NCBI GenBank assembly: GCA_012518765.1 | Contig: JAAYRN010000150.1 | Location: 1-11,224 of the forward strand | Direction of reading: 5' to 3' | DNA: 11,224 nt | From: Bacteroidales bacterium | GTDB taxonomy: Bacteria; Bacteroidota; Bacteroidia; Bacteroidales; WCHB1-69 | Shown here: one piece after another, positions 1 through 8,524 of the stretch | Layout: every line of letters begins with the position of its first letter | Position numbering within the stretch: the stretch's first letter is position 1 | Notes under the pieces: model-generated | The model's database searches: none | What the model was told of the DNA's origin: nothing | Seen by the model: the letters and a program-made list of their open reading frames with translations, nothing else | Translations under genes and position numbers: made by a program

Positions 1-636
1 AATAATTGCCATATAATCGGTATCAAAAACGGTGGGTTCTTCGTAGGAAATAAATCCATTGAGAGTAATATGATATACATCTTCTATCGAAATTTCCTTG
101 TTGTCGGGAATGACAGTATCAGACACATAAGAATATAACTCCTTGTAATCTTTTTGTATTTTTATGGTGTAATCTTTTTCTATTTGGCAAGTCCATTCCT
201 CGCTTTCCAATTTGTTTGTAGCTTCGGTTGCTGCTACGTAAGCTATCAGCAATGCGTCTATGATTTGATATTTATCTTCAACTTTTTTTATAGTAATTAA
301 CGCCTTATTTGTAGCTTCGGTTTTGTTATCAGAAACAATCCAAATGTCAAAGTCGGTAGATAGGTTTTCTAATTGATATTCAGCTACCCATTCTTCAGGA
401 ATGGAGTTAATTAAAATAGGAGAAAACCCTTTTTCTTTTTTTAATAATGGAATTAATTGTACCATTAAATCATCGCCTAATATGGATAATGAATCCTTGC
501 GTTCGTCGGAACAACTAATGCTGCAAGGAAGTGTTTTTTCGCTGAGCTCGTACAGAGTTTCAGCTTGTTTTTTGTTTTTACATCCACTTGTCAATAAGGT
601 TATTGCAATTAAGATAATGCTAATTCTTTTTTCCAT
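1..636 (-). CDS. Putative lipoprotein of unknown function, C-terminus beyond left edge
   Basis: Reading down from the ATG at 636-634 gives 212 codons without a stop to the window edge, so the 3' end is missing. Residues 1-19 form a lipoprotein signal peptide: basic MEKR, a hydrophobic stretch SIILIAITLL, then TSGC with Cys19 as the likely lipidated residue. Position -3 is Thr rather than Leu, which is tolerated in Bacteroidota. The residues after the Cys (KNKKQ) are basic, so there is no obvious acidic surface-export signal. The mature part is soluble and rich in charged residues, with Cys38, Cys42 and Cys150. The segment TEATNK occurs twice (106-111 and 137-142). I recognise no domain. It lies 25 nt after the symporter stop and is probably the last or a later gene of the uvrA-like/symporter transcript. 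The start is supported by the signal peptide; there is no Shine-Dalgarno, only an A/T-rich leader. Confidence 0.8.
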   Translation of the reverse strand, partial: MEKRISIILIAITLLTSGCKNKKQAETLYELSEKTLPCSISCSDERKDSLSILGDDLMVQLIPLLKKEKGFSPILINSIPEEWVAEYQLENLSTDFDIWIVSDNKTEATNKALITIKKVEDKYQIIDALLIAYVAATEATNKLESEEWTCQIEKDYTIKIQKDYKELYSYVSDTVIPDNKEISIEDVYHITLNGFISYEEPTVFDTDYMAII

Positions 637-661
637 TTTGAAAAATTTTAATGTTTCATTT

Positions 662-2128
662 TTAATTAATAGTTTCTGTTTGTACATCTATGTTTTCTTT
701 TTTGCTAATGATTAAAAGTCCTAAGAATGTGAGCAATCCATTTAGTAAAAGGAGTTCGAAATCAAAGCTATAATTAAACCAACGAAGGGAGTTTTGGCTA
801 AGAATAAAACATAGAACTGGCGATAAAAAGGCTACCAAAGGCACGTATGTATCCTTAACTTTTCGTTTACTTATTAGCCCAAAGGCAAACAGCCCCAACA
901 GAGGTCCATAAGTTATGGAGGCTATTTGGTATAATATATCTATGAGGTGTTCGTCTTGATAATAAGAATAAAAAATAATCACTCCCACAAATAACAGGGC
1001 AAAACTAATATGGATTATATGTCTTACTTTTGTTTTTTTCTTTTCTGTATAATCGGTTCTTTTTTCTAAATTAAGAAAATCTATAGAAAAAGCTGTAGTG
1101 AGCGAAGTAAGGGCACCATCGGCAGAGGGGAAAAGTGCAGATATAAGTCCGATAATGAATACAATACCAGCCATAGGTCCTAAGTATTCAAAAGCTATGG
1201 TTGGGAAAAGCATATCGCCTTTAATATCAACACCTATCTGTGAAGCATATAAATACAAAGCAGCCCCTAAGGTCAGGAAAAGAAGATTTACAAAAAACAG
1301 AGTAATACTAAAGGTAATCATATTTTTTTGAGCTGACTTGAGGGTTTTACAGCTCAGATTTTTTTGCATCATTTCTTGGTCAAGACCTGTCATCGAAATG
1401 CAGATAAACATTCCACCAAGTATTTGTTTCCACCACGTTAGCCTACTTGCAGGATCGGTTTCTATTAGTTTGGTGTATTTACTGTTCCATACTTCAGAAA
1501 ACATTTGAGAAACAGAGAAATCCATAGCTTTTGAGACCATGAAAAATGTCATAACCAAGGCAGTAAGCATAAATGTAGTTTGAAGTGTATCAGTCCATAT
1601 AATGGTTTTTATTCCTCCTTTGAATGTAAACAGTAAGATAAGTGTTAGAAATAAAACTACAGTTATTTCAAAAGGCATTCCCCAATAAGAAAACACAAAA
1701 TTTTGAAGCACTACTATTACGATAAACATTCTCAACGAAGCTCCAAGTGTTCGAGATAGCAAGAAAAAGAAAGAACCTGTTTTATGTGAAAATTTTCCAT
1801 ATCTCGATTCAAGGTATTGATAAATAGAAGTTAAATTGAGTTTATAGTAAAGAGGCATCAAGACGAAAGATATGATTAAATAGCCAAGAAAAAATCCAAA
1901 AACGGTTAGCATATACGTAAATCCTCTTTCGTTTACCCATCCCGGTACACTCATAAAGGTAACGCCTGACAAGCTCGCACCTATCATTCCATAAGCAACT
2001 ACAACCCAGGGTGAACGTTTGTTTCCCGAATAAAACGATTGGTTGTTGGCTTTGCGAGATGTAAGCCAAGTTATAAGAAAAATCAGTAGGGTGTAAATCG
2101 CAAAACAGGTGAATATAATTAATTGCAT
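662..2128 (-). CDS. Sodium:solute symporter (SSS/SLC5 family)
   Basis: This 488-residue inner-membrane protein is hydrophobic throughout, with about 13 probable transmembrane helices, the usual size and form of SSS transporters that couple Na+ entry to solute uptake. Family landmarks are visible: GASLSGVTF (50-58) in the unwound first core helix; GGIKTIIWTDTLQ (171-183), the classic SSS signature; DQEMMQKNL (250-258) in the middle loop; and SALFPSADGALTSLTT (330-345), whose small and hydroxyl residues correspond to the Na2-site helix. A basic loop (about 355-369) and a polar C-terminal tail follow. The substrate cannot be read from sequence; bacterial relatives carry sialic acid, sugars, proline, pantothenate and others. 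It starts 21 nt after the uvrA-like stop and ends 25 nt before the lipoprotein, so it is probably co-transcribed with both. Family assignment is firm, substrate unknown. Confidence 0.93.
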   Translation of the reverse strand: MQLIIFTCFAIYTLLIFLITWLTSRKANNQSFYSGNKRSPWVVVAYGMIGASLSGVTFMSVPGWVNERGFTYMLTVFGFFLGYLIISFVLMPLYYKLNLTSIYQYLESRYGKFSHKTGSFFFLLSRTLGASLRMFIVIVVLQNFVFSYWGMPFEITVVLFLTLILLFTFKGGIKTIIWTDTLQTTFMLTALVMTFFMVSKAMDFSVSQMFSEVWNSKYTKLIETDPASRLTWWKQILGGMFICISMTGLDQEMMQKNLSCKTLKSAQKNMITFSITLFFVNLLFLTLGAALYLYASQIGVDIKGDMLFPTIAFEYLGPMAGIVFIIGLISALFPSADGALTSLTTAFSIDFLNLEKRTDYTEKKKTKVRHIIHISFALLFVGVIIFYSYYQDEHLIDILYQIASITYGPLLGLFAFGLISKRKVKDTYVPLVAFLSPVLCFILSQNSLRWFNYSFDFELLLLNGLLTFLGLLIISKKENIDVQTETIN

Positions 2129-2149
2129 AAAAAATAGATTTACAGATGT

Positions 2150-4963
2150 TTATTTTTTGGATAGTTTTATTTTTTCTTTTAAAAAGTGAGCCGTATGCGA
2201 TTTTTTGTGAGCAACAATATCTTCGGGCGTACCTTGACAAACCACTTTTCCACCTTTGTTTCCTCCTTCGGGTCCCATTTCTATAATCCAGTCGGCACAT
2301 TTAATTAACTCTAAATTGTGTTCAATTACCACAATACTATGTCCTTTGTTTATCAAGGCTTGAAAGGCTTTTAAAAGATTTTTAATATCATGAAAATGAA
2401 GTCCGGTAGTGGGCTCGTCAAACATAAAGAGTGTGTTTTCCTTTTTTCCTCCTTTTCCTAAAAAATGGGCTAATTTAATGCGTTGAGCCTCACCTCCCGA
2501 AAGAGTAGAAGAGGATTGAGCTAATTGTAAATATCCCACACCTACATCGGATAAAGGCTGTAACGAAAGGACAATATTTTGTGTTAATCGGTTTGAAGGT
2601 AGTGATTTGAAAAAATCTATGGCTTCGTCTATCGTTAAGCTCAGAATATCGTATATATTTTTACCCTGTACTTTCACTTCCAATGTTTCGTCTTTATATC
2701 GTTTGCCCTTGCATTCGTCGCATTCCATTTCAACATCTGCCATAAATTGCATTTTAATTTCTATATATCCTTCTCCCTGACAGGTTTCACAACGTCCACC
2801 TTCTACATTAAATGAGAAAAATCCAGGTTTATATCCTCTACTTTTCGATAGGGATTGTTCGGAAAAAAGTTGACGTATGTAATCAAACGCTCCTATATAA
2901 GTAGCTGGATTAGAACGAGAAGAGCGTCCTATGGGATTTTGGTCTATAAACTCTACGTGAGAAATACGATTGATGTCTCCTCCCAAATGAGGCGATTTGT
3001 CTTTTTGAAATGTTTGCGAACTTTCAATTTCGCGATTTATTAAGGGAAATAGCAAGTCTTTTATTAAAGTAGATTTTCCGCTTCCAGATACTCCTGTTAT
3101 AACAGTCAACATATACAATGGAATATCTACATTTAGCTTGTGTATATTGTGTAGCGATAGATCGGAAAGTTTGATGAAATATTTGGGTGTTTTTCTTGTT
3201 TCAGGTATATCTATACGCGACTCACCATTTAAGTATTTGGCTGTGATGCTGTTTTGACAATTTAATAATTCTTTTACGCTTCCTTTACAAATAATTTTTC
3301 CTCCATTTCTCCCCGATAAGGGACCTGTGTCTACTACGAAATCGGCACTGCGTATAATTTCTTCGTCGTGTTCGACTACTATTACGGTATTGCCTATGTC
3401 GCGTAAGTGTTTTAAAACTTTGATAAGTTTTTGAGTATCTTTGCTATGCAGTCCTATACTTGGTTCATCGAGGATATAGAGTGAGCCTACCAAACTGCTT
3501 CCCAGCGAACCCGCGAGGTTAACCCGTTGCGATTCGCCTCCCGATAAGGTGTTGGACGAACGCCCTAAGGTTAAATAACCCAATCCTAATTCGCAAAGAT
3601 AGGATATGCGGGTATGTATTTCTTTGATTAAACGATTGGCTATTTGTTGTTCTTGAGGTGTTTCAAAAGATAGAGAAGCGAAAAAAACCAAGCAATCTTC
3701 CAAGGGCATTTCTATAATGTCGCGTATGTTCTTATGATTGATTTTTATGTAATCGGTGTCTTTTATCAAGCGACTTCCTTTGCAGTCGGGGCATAGTGTT
3801 TTGCCTTTGTAGCGAGAAAGTAATACCCTATATTGTATTTTATAGGTATTTTCTTCTACCCATTTAAAAAAATCGTTAATGCCCTCAAAGTGTTCATTCC
3901 CTGTCCATAACACTTCGTATTCCTCTTTGGTTAAATCGGCTATAGGTCGATGTATGGGGAAATCGAATCGGTGAGCATTGCGAATAAGTTCTTCTTTATA
4001 TTTACTCATTTTTTCGGTCTTCCAACAAACGATAGCATCTTCGTATACAGATAAATTAGTGTTGGGTATCACTAAATTGGGATCGATGCCTAATACAGAA
4101 CCAAATCCTTCGCAGCGAGGACAAGCTCCGTAGGGATTGTTGAAGGAAAACATATTGACACTCGGTTTTTTAAACTCTATGCCATCTTTTTCAAATTTAT
4201 TGGAAAAATGTTGAATTTCAATACTTTCATCTTCCAAATGTTTTTCTAACATACATATTCCTTGTCCTTCAAAAAAGGCTGTTTCAATGGATTCGGCAAC
4301 ACGGGAGCGGTTGTCTTCGCTTTGTTCAGCTACAAATCTATCTATCAGCAATAAAATATTTTCTGAAAATTCTTGCTTTTTTTTCAAAAAATCATCAATC
4401 TGCCATACTTCTCCTTTGACATTGATACGATTAAAACCTTGTTTTAGTAAAACAGTCAATTGTTCTTCAAAATTACGTTCACTGTGGATTATAAGTGGAA
4501 CGTATAACACAAGTCGCATGTTTTGGGGTAGAGAAAAAATATAATTGCATACATTGCTTACGCTGTTTCGTTTGACTAATTCGCCTGAAATGGGGGAGTA
4601 AGTTTTTCCCAATCGTGCAAATAAGAGTTTGATGTATTCGTAAATTTCAGTTGTAGTACCTAATGTAGAGCGTGGGTTGTTGGTGTTTACTTTTTGTTCG
4701 ATAGCAATAGCAGGAGGAATTCCCTGTATAAAATCCACCTGAGGTTTGCTTATTTTTCCTAAGAATTGGCGTGCGTAAGAACTCAAAGATTCTATGTATC
4801 TGCGTTGCCCTTCGGCGTACAGGGTGTCGAAAACTAAAGATGATTTTCCAGAGCCAGATAAGCCTGTAATTACGGTTAATTGATCGTGAGGAATATCAAG
4901 GTCAATGTTTTGTAAGTTGTTGACTTTTGCTCCTTTGATACGAATAAAATCGTTTTTTTTCAT
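2150..4963 (-). CDS. uvrA: UvrA-family excinuclease ABC subunit A (probably a divergent paralogue)
   Basis: This 937-residue protein has full UvrA architecture. UvrA dimerises, scans DNA for lesions and loads UvrB in nucleotide excision repair. Walker A GLSGSGKSS is at 34-42, followed by a UvrB-binding/insertion region (about 120-270). One zinc module is formed by C281/C284 and C391/C394. ABC signature LSGGESQR is at 473-480 and Walker B LYILDEPSIGLH at 495-506. The second ABC half has Walker A GVSGSGKST (624-632), the zinc finger C725-x2-C728-x19-C748-x2-C751, LSGGEAQR (821-828) and DEPTTGLHFHDI (849-860). The cysteine or cysteine/histidine pair that canonical UvrA carries just after LFARxG is absent: here the segment reads TYSPISGE (121-128). 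That points to a second UvrA of the kind seen in some Bacteroidota, although the UvrB-binding region is retained. It is the first gene of a three-gene minus-strand unit. The symbol denotes family only; a canonical uvrA may lie elsewhere. Confidence 0.9.
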   Translation of the reverse strand: MKKNDFIRIKGAKVNNLQNIDLDIPHDQLTVITGLSGSGKSSLVFDTLYAEGQRRYIESLSSYARQFLGKISKPQVDFIQGIPPAIAIEQKVNTNNPRSTLGTTTEIYEYIKLLFARLGKTYSPISGELVKRNSVSNVCNYIFSLPQNMRLVLYVPLIIHSERNFEEQLTVLLKQGFNRINVKGEVWQIDDFLKKKQEFSENILLLIDRFVAEQSEDNRSRVAESIETAFFEGQGICMLEKHLEDESIEIQHFSNKFEKDGIEFKKPSVNMFSFNNPYGACPRCEGFGSVLGIDPNLVIPNTNLSVYEDAIVCWKTEKMSKYKEELIRNAHRFDFPIHRPIADLTKEEYEVLWTGNEHFEGINDFFKWVEENTYKIQYRVLLSRYKGKTLCPDCKGSRLIKDTDYIKINHKNIRDIIEMPLEDCLVFFASLSFETPQEQQIANRLIKEIHTRISYLCELGLGYLTLGRSSNTLSGGESQRVNLAGSLGSSLVGSLYILDEPSIGLHSKDTQKLIKVLKHLRDIGNTVIVVEHDEEIIRSADFVVDTGPLSGRNGGKIICKGSVKELLNCQNSITAKYLNGESRIDIPETRKTPKYFIKLSDLSLHNIHKLNVDIPLYMLTVITGVSGSGKSTLIKDLLFPLINREIESSQTFQKDKSPHLGGDINRISHVEFIDQNPIGRSSRSNPATYIGAFDYIRQLFSEQSLSKSRGYKPGFFSFNVEGGRCETCQGEGYIEIKMQFMADVEMECDECKGKRYKDETLEVKVQGKNIYDILSLTIDEAIDFFKSLPSNRLTQNIVLSLQPLSDVGVGYLQLAQSSSTLSGGEAQRIKLAHFLGKGGKKENTLFMFDEPTTGLHFHDIKNLLKAFQALINKGHSIVVIEHNLELIKCADWIIEMGPEGGNKGGKVVCQGTPEDIVAHKKSHTAHFLKEKIKLSKK

Positions 4964-4991
4964 CCTAAGTATTGGCTTTTATATTGAATTG

Positions 4992-4999
4992 CAAAGGTA
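4992..4999 (-). promoter_or_regulatory. Probable -7 promoter box of the uvrA-like operon
   Basis: On the minus strand these bases read TACCTTTG, a perfect match to the Bacteroidota sigma-factor -7 consensus TAnnTTTG. It lies 28 nt upstream of the uvrA-like ATG at 4963, which would give a 5' leader of roughly 20 nt. A long A-run lies just upstream and no convincing -33 TTTG is seen at the usual spacing. The location just past the peptidase terminator fits a new transcription unit. Confidence 0.55.
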
Positions 5000-5032
5000 T
5001 ATTTTTTTTACGTAGTTTGAAAGTAAGTAGAC

Positions 5033-5068
5033 AAAAAAAACAGCTCAATTTTTGTGGAGCTGTTTTTT
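5033..5068 (-). terminator. Rho-independent terminator of the M16 peptidase gene
   Basis: CAGCTC (5041-5046) pairs with GAGCTG (5057-5062) around a 10-nt loop. A-runs (5033-5040) and T-runs (5063-5068) on either side extend the pairing. On the minus strand the stem is followed by eight or more U residues, beginning about 25 nt after the peptidase stop codon, so it should end that transcript before the uvrA-like promoter. The tract is symmetrical and could work on the plus strand too, but no plus-strand gene approaches it. Confidence 0.85.
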
Positions 5069-5092
5069 GGTGTTGTTTGGGTTGTGGGTGTA

Positions 5093-7915
5093 TTACTCTT
5101 TTTTCATAGACAAAGGAAGTAGTATAATCCTAATATACTCATTATGTTTCATATAGGCAGCTACTTTTTTAATGTCTTCTATGGAAATACTTTCTACAGC
5201 AGTTTGATAATCATTTAGTGAAAGTATAGAGTCTTGATAATTATAGTATTGTGCTAAATCATAGAGCCAATTTTGATTGTTTTTCAATGCTAATTCTTTG
5301 GCACGAATAAGTTGTATTTTGGCTTTGTTTAAATCAATTTCGCTTGAACCGTGAGCTATGATTTCGTCTAAAACTCCCCAAATAGCTGTCGTAAGTTCTT
5401 CTACCCGTGTAGGGTCGCAACCCAAATGTATGTTCATGCTGATTTTAGGGGTAGGTATTCTGGAGGGCGATAAACTAAAAGAAGTTCCGTAGGTTCCACC
5501 TAATTTTTCACGAATATCTTCGGTAAGTTTGATTCTAACAATATTGTTTAACAATCTGATTGCCATACGATCTTTGTCGTTCCAATCGAAATCAAGTTGG
5601 GTGGCTATGCTAAATTTTGCTTTTTCGCCTATTCCAGCAAAGAGTGTTTCGTCTTTAATTCCTTTGGCAAAAGGACTGCTGCGGTCTATCCATTTTTCTT
5701 GTTTAGAAGTAGAAGAAATGCTTCCGATGTATTTTTCAATCCAGGGTATAAATGATTCTATGTCAATGTTTCCTACAAAATAAAATGTAAAATCACTGGC
5801 ATTGCTGAATCGTTCTTTGAAAATAATATACATTTCATCGAGATTCATTTTCTCTAAATCGCTATCTGTTAAATGAGTAATATTTCGCTTGTCGTTCGGA
5901 AATTTAGATTGGGCTAATTTGACTGAAAACTGAAAATCGGGAGAGTTTTTTTGTGTTTCTATATCGGCTTTCCATGTCTTTATTTTTTTGTCTAATATAT
6001 TTTGGTCTTTGCGTGGAGCTTCAAAAATCATATAGAGGTGTTGCATAAAAGTTTCCAAGTCTTTAACGCTTGAACTTCCGTTGATGCCTTCGCTGTAAGT
6101 TGAAATCCAAGGTGATACAGAGAAGTTTTTCCCTGATTTAAATTTATTGAGCATTATAGGGTCATAATTGCCTATACCACAATCTCTAATAACTGTTGCA
6201 GCATAGGAAGCATTGAGAACTTTTTCGTCGGGATAAAGCGAAATTCCTCCAAAACTTGAGGCTGAAAAAACGATTTGGTCGTTATTGAAATCGGTGGATT
6301 TTACTACGACAGTAGCTCCGTTGTTAAGTTTTAGTTCAGTGTAATCAAATTCTTTGTTATCAGTACGTTTGACTACTTTTCCTACTTTTGGTTCTTTGGC
6401 TAAAAAAGGAAGATCACTTGTTTGGTCTACATAGGGAGTCGTTTGTATTTTCTTTGCTTTTTCAAATAATTGTAGAAAATCATTTTCTGTTGGCACGCTC
6501 AAACCTTCCTTTTGTGGTTGGGTGTAGTTTACGGTAATATTTTTATCGCTTACCCATTGCTTGATGAGGCTGTTTACATCTTCTACTTTAATATTGGGCA
6601 ATAGTTTGGACGTTAAAGCATAATAGTCAGCATCGCTTACTATGGGTGTGTTTTTCAAGAAATTACTTCCGTATATATTAGCAAAAGCACGGGAGTCTTT
6701 TTTTGATTCCTCTTTGGCTCTTTTTTCGTATTGGTTTAACAGTGTGTTTTTTGCACGTTCGAGTTCGGTTTGTGTAAATCCGTGTTGTTTGATGCGTTGA
6801 AGTTCGGTTAAGGCTATTTCAAAAGTTTCTAAACTTTTGCCTTCTATACAGTTATAGTAGTTTGTAAAAGCTTCGTTGGAGCGAGACCAATAGTTGCGGT
6901 AGTAGGAATATCCATATTTAAAAGGAGCTGTTTTTTCTTGGGCTATTTCAGAAATACGAGCACTTAACATGTTTGTAAATAAATAGCGACATAAATCTCT
7001 ACGAAAATCGTTGAGGGTATGGGTTTCTGTTTTCTGTTGTTTATAATTGATAGTAAATTGTGTATTAGTGGCTTCAGGGTCAGTAGCAATGGCTATCAAA
7101 GGTTTTTTGTTATTGGGAATGGAGTATAATTTTCGATTGAGGGGGGTAGTAGGAGCATCGTTCATGGTGAAAAAATCGACAACCATTTTTTCCATTTCGT
7201 TGGCATCAAAATCGCCAACAATAACAACAGCCATGTTGTCGGGACGATACCACCTTTTGTAAAAGTTACGAATGGAAGCGTATTTGAATTGTTGAAGATT
7301 TTCTAAAGTTCCTATAGGTAAACGATTTACGTATTGAGAACCTTTTAATTCTATGGGTAGCGTTGTTTCTCTCATTCTATCGCCAGCACCGCCTCTTGTA
7401 CGCCATTCTTCAATAATCACGCCTCGTTCACTATCTATTTCTTGTTCAGTCATTAACATGCCAAAAGCCCAACCGTCTAAAATTTTCAATCCCATGTCGA
7501 ACAAAACGCTATCGTCTGTGGGAAGATAGACGTAGTATACCGTTTCGTCGAAACTGGTATAGGCATTAATTTCTCGACCAAACACAATTCCTTTTTTTTC
7601 CAATTCATCCACCAATGTGTTTCCCGGAAATTGTTTAGTTCCGTTAAAGCCCATGTGTTCAGTGAAATGAGCTAATCCAACTTGGTCTTCTGTTTCCAAA
7701 ATAGAACCTGCATTTACTGCCAAATAAAAAATAGCTCGTTTTTCAGGTTTTTGATTGGAGCGAATGTAATAGCTTAGTCCGTTAGGTAATTTGCCAATAA
7801 TTACATTTTTATCTTGTGGTAATTTTTGATGAAGGGGAGTTTGGTTTGTTTGAGCAAACAAATAAGTTTGTGTAAAACAAACAATAGCAATTATAAATCT
7901 GATTATTATCTTCAT
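5093..7915 (-). CDS. Exported two-domain M16 (pitrilysin/insulinase family) zinc metallopeptidase
   Basis: This 940-residue protein has an N-terminal signal peptide (about 1-21, predicted cut after LFA, mature end QTNQ), so it should act in the periplasm or at the envelope. The inverted zinc motif HFTEH (H83, E86, H87) is intact; the third ligand is one of the glutamates in SERGVIIEE (E163 or E170). The motif sits in a typical M16 N-terminal domain (NGLSYYIR near 45-52, MGFNGTKQFPGN at 88-99). The C-terminal half is a second M16-type domain without HxxEH but with the family's closing motif REKLGGTYG (802-810), the Arg/Tyr region that helps bind substrate. Length and layout match PqqL-like/M16 peptidases common in Bacteroidota, which degrade peptides inside a closed chamber. 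Substrate unknown. It is probably monocistronic, with its own -7 box upstream and a hairpin terminator downstream. No frameshift or missing catalytic residue is seen. Confidence 0.93.
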   Translation of the reverse strand: MKIIIRFIIAIVCFTQTYLFAQTNQTPLHQKLPQDKNVIIGKLPNGLSYYIRSNQKPEKRAIFYLAVNAGSILETEDQVGLAHFTEHMGFNGTKQFPGNTLVDELEKKGIVFGREINAYTSFDETVYYVYLPTDDSVLFDMGLKILDGWAFGMLMTEQEIDSERGVIIEEWRTRGGAGDRMRETTLPIELKGSQYVNRLPIGTLENLQQFKYASIRNFYKRWYRPDNMAVVIVGDFDANEMEKMVVDFFTMNDAPTTPLNRKLYSIPNNKKPLIAIATDPEATNTQFTINYKQQKTETHTLNDFRRDLCRYLFTNMLSARISEIAQEKTAPFKYGYSYYRNYWSRSNEAFTNYYNCIEGKSLETFEIALTELQRIKQHGFTQTELERAKNTLLNQYEKRAKEESKKDSRAFANIYGSNFLKNTPIVSDADYYALTSKLLPNIKVEDVNSLIKQWVSDKNITVNYTQPQKEGLSVPTENDFLQLFEKAKKIQTTPYVDQTSDLPFLAKEPKVGKVVKRTDNKEFDYTELKLNNGATVVVKSTDFNNDQIVFSASSFGGISLYPDEKVLNASYAATVIRDCGIGNYDPIMLNKFKSGKNFSVSPWISTYSEGINGSSSVKDLETFMQHLYMIFEAPRKDQNILDKKIKTWKADIETQKNSPDFQFSVKLAQSKFPNDKRNITHLTDSDLEKMNLDEMYIIFKERFSNASDFTFYFVGNIDIESFIPWIEKYIGSISSTSKQEKWIDRSSPFAKGIKDETLFAGIGEKAKFSIATQLDFDWNDKDRMAIRLLNNIVRIKLTEDIREKLGGTYGTSFSLSPSRIPTPKISMNIHLGCDPTRVEELTTAIWGVLDEIIAHGSSEIDLNKAKIQLIRAKELALKNNQNWLYDLAQYYNYQDSILSLNDYQTAVESISIEDIKKVAAYMKHNEYIRIILLPLSMKKE

Positions 7916-7938
7916 TTTCTGTTTAAATTATTTTTTTG

Positions 7939-7946
7939 CAAAAATA
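7939..7946 (-). promoter_or_regulatory. Probable -7 promoter box of the M16 peptidase gene
   Basis: The minus strand reads TATTTTTG, matching TAnnTTTG, 23 nt upstream of the peptidase ATG. No clear -33 TTTG is present; the area where it should lie is occupied by an inverted repeat (7954-7972). Confidence 0.5.
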
Positions 7947-7953
7947 CACTAAA

Positions 7954-7972
7954 TTCCTACATAGAGTAGGAA
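7954..7972. repeat. Inverted repeat upstream of the M16 gene, possible operator
   Basis: TTCCTAC (7954-7960) and GTAGGAA (7966-7972) are perfect 7-bp arms around a 5-nt centre. They lie immediately upstream of the peptidase -7 box, where a regulator would interfere with or help RNA polymerase. A second, shorter palindrome (TTCAA-TAT-TTGAA, 7982-7994) follows 9 nt further on. The position in the divergent intergenic region (7916-8109) suggests a regulatory role, but neither site matches an operator I know. Confidence 0.4.
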
Positions 7973-8109
7973 ATATACTGCTTCAATATTTGAAATAAAG
8001 CTATGTTTTTGTTTTTTTTGAAAAATATAAAAATTAGTTGGAAATAATAATGCGAAAAGGGAATTGTTGTACGTTATTATTAAAATAACACTAAATAAAA
8101 TACAAAGAT

Positions 8110-8358
8110 ATGGAACAAAAGGAAGACATAGAAGTTGTACGTATATTTGCAGGTTCAATTTTACAGGCTGAAATGTTGAAGAACTTGTTAGAAAATGAGG
8201 GAATTGAGTCATATTTACTGGATGAATTGAGCGGCACTTATTTCCCTTTTCTCACATCGGCTGGTGGTAGCGGTCCGGTAAGCGTAGCGGTATCGAGTTT
8301 GGATTACGATAAGGCAAAAGCCATTGTAAATGAGTATGAAAAGAACTTGAAATCGTAA
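8110..8358 (+). CDS. DUF2007 family small protein (PF09413-like, putative signal-transducing protein)
   Basis: This 82-residue cytosolic protein has no signal peptide or membrane segment. It shows the typical DUF2007 layout: a first strand (VVRIFAG, 9-15), a helix SILQAEMLKNLLENEGI (16-32), a strand YLLDE, then a Gly-rich turn (AGGSGPVSVAV) and a final strand and helix DYDKAKAIVNEYEK. The PII-like ferredoxin-type alpha/beta fold is inferred from the family, whose members are annotated only as putative signal-transducing proteins. The ATG at 8110 is preceded by the A/T-rich sequence AAATACAAAGAT and no Shine-Dalgarno. It is transcribed away from the M16 gene. No strong TAnnTTTG box is evident; TATGTTTT at 8002-8009 is the closest match but is about 100 nt upstream. 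Its biological role is unknown. Confidence 0.8.
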   Translation: MEQKEDIEVVRIFAGSILQAEMLKNLLENEGIESYLLDELSGTYFPFLTSAGGSGPVSVAVSSLDYDKAKAIVNEYEKNLKS

Positions 8359-8388
8359 ACAATAGGCAAGAAATATAATTCTTTTGCT

Positions 8389-8428
8389 CAAAAGTTAATA
8401 GACTTAGATTCTAAGACTTTTGATTTTT
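8389..8428 (+). terminator. Possible weak terminator after the DUF2007 gene
   Basis: Two nested pairings are seen: CAAAAGT (8389-8395) with ACTTTTG (8416-8422), and CTTAG (8403-8407) with CTAAG (8411-8415) around ATT. A 7-nt bulge lies on the left side only. The structure is followed by ATTTTTG. It begins about 30 nt after the DUF2007 stop and would separate that gene from the R-M operon. The stem is AT-rich, so efficiency is doubtful. Confidence 0.45.
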
Positions 8429-8524
8429 GAATATTATTGGTTTTCAATGTAAAGATATAAAGGCATACAGACTTGAAAATGAAAAATAAAATAATGCCAT
8501 ATCCCTAATTTCAAACAAAAAAAT

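Noticed and set aside
401..715. Plus-strand ORF of 104 codons
   Set aside because: It lies antisense to the lipoprotein, which has a proper signal peptide and an open frame to the edge, and it runs into the symporter's 3' end. Its composition is that of a reverse-strand shadow.
1842..2300. Minus-strand ORF of 152 codons
   Set aside because: It overlaps the symporter N-terminus and the uvrA-like C-terminus in another frame; both of those genes have strong family motifs.
8043..8081. AATAATAA / TTATTATT inverted repeat before the DUF2007 gene
   Set aside because: It is pure A/T with a 23-nt loop and is expected by chance in this base composition.
7949..8212. Minus-strand ORF of 87 codons across the divergent region
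   Set aside because: It runs antisense to the DUF2007 gene and through the M16 promoter region. It has no recognisable motif and a composition typical of AT-rich noncoding DNA.
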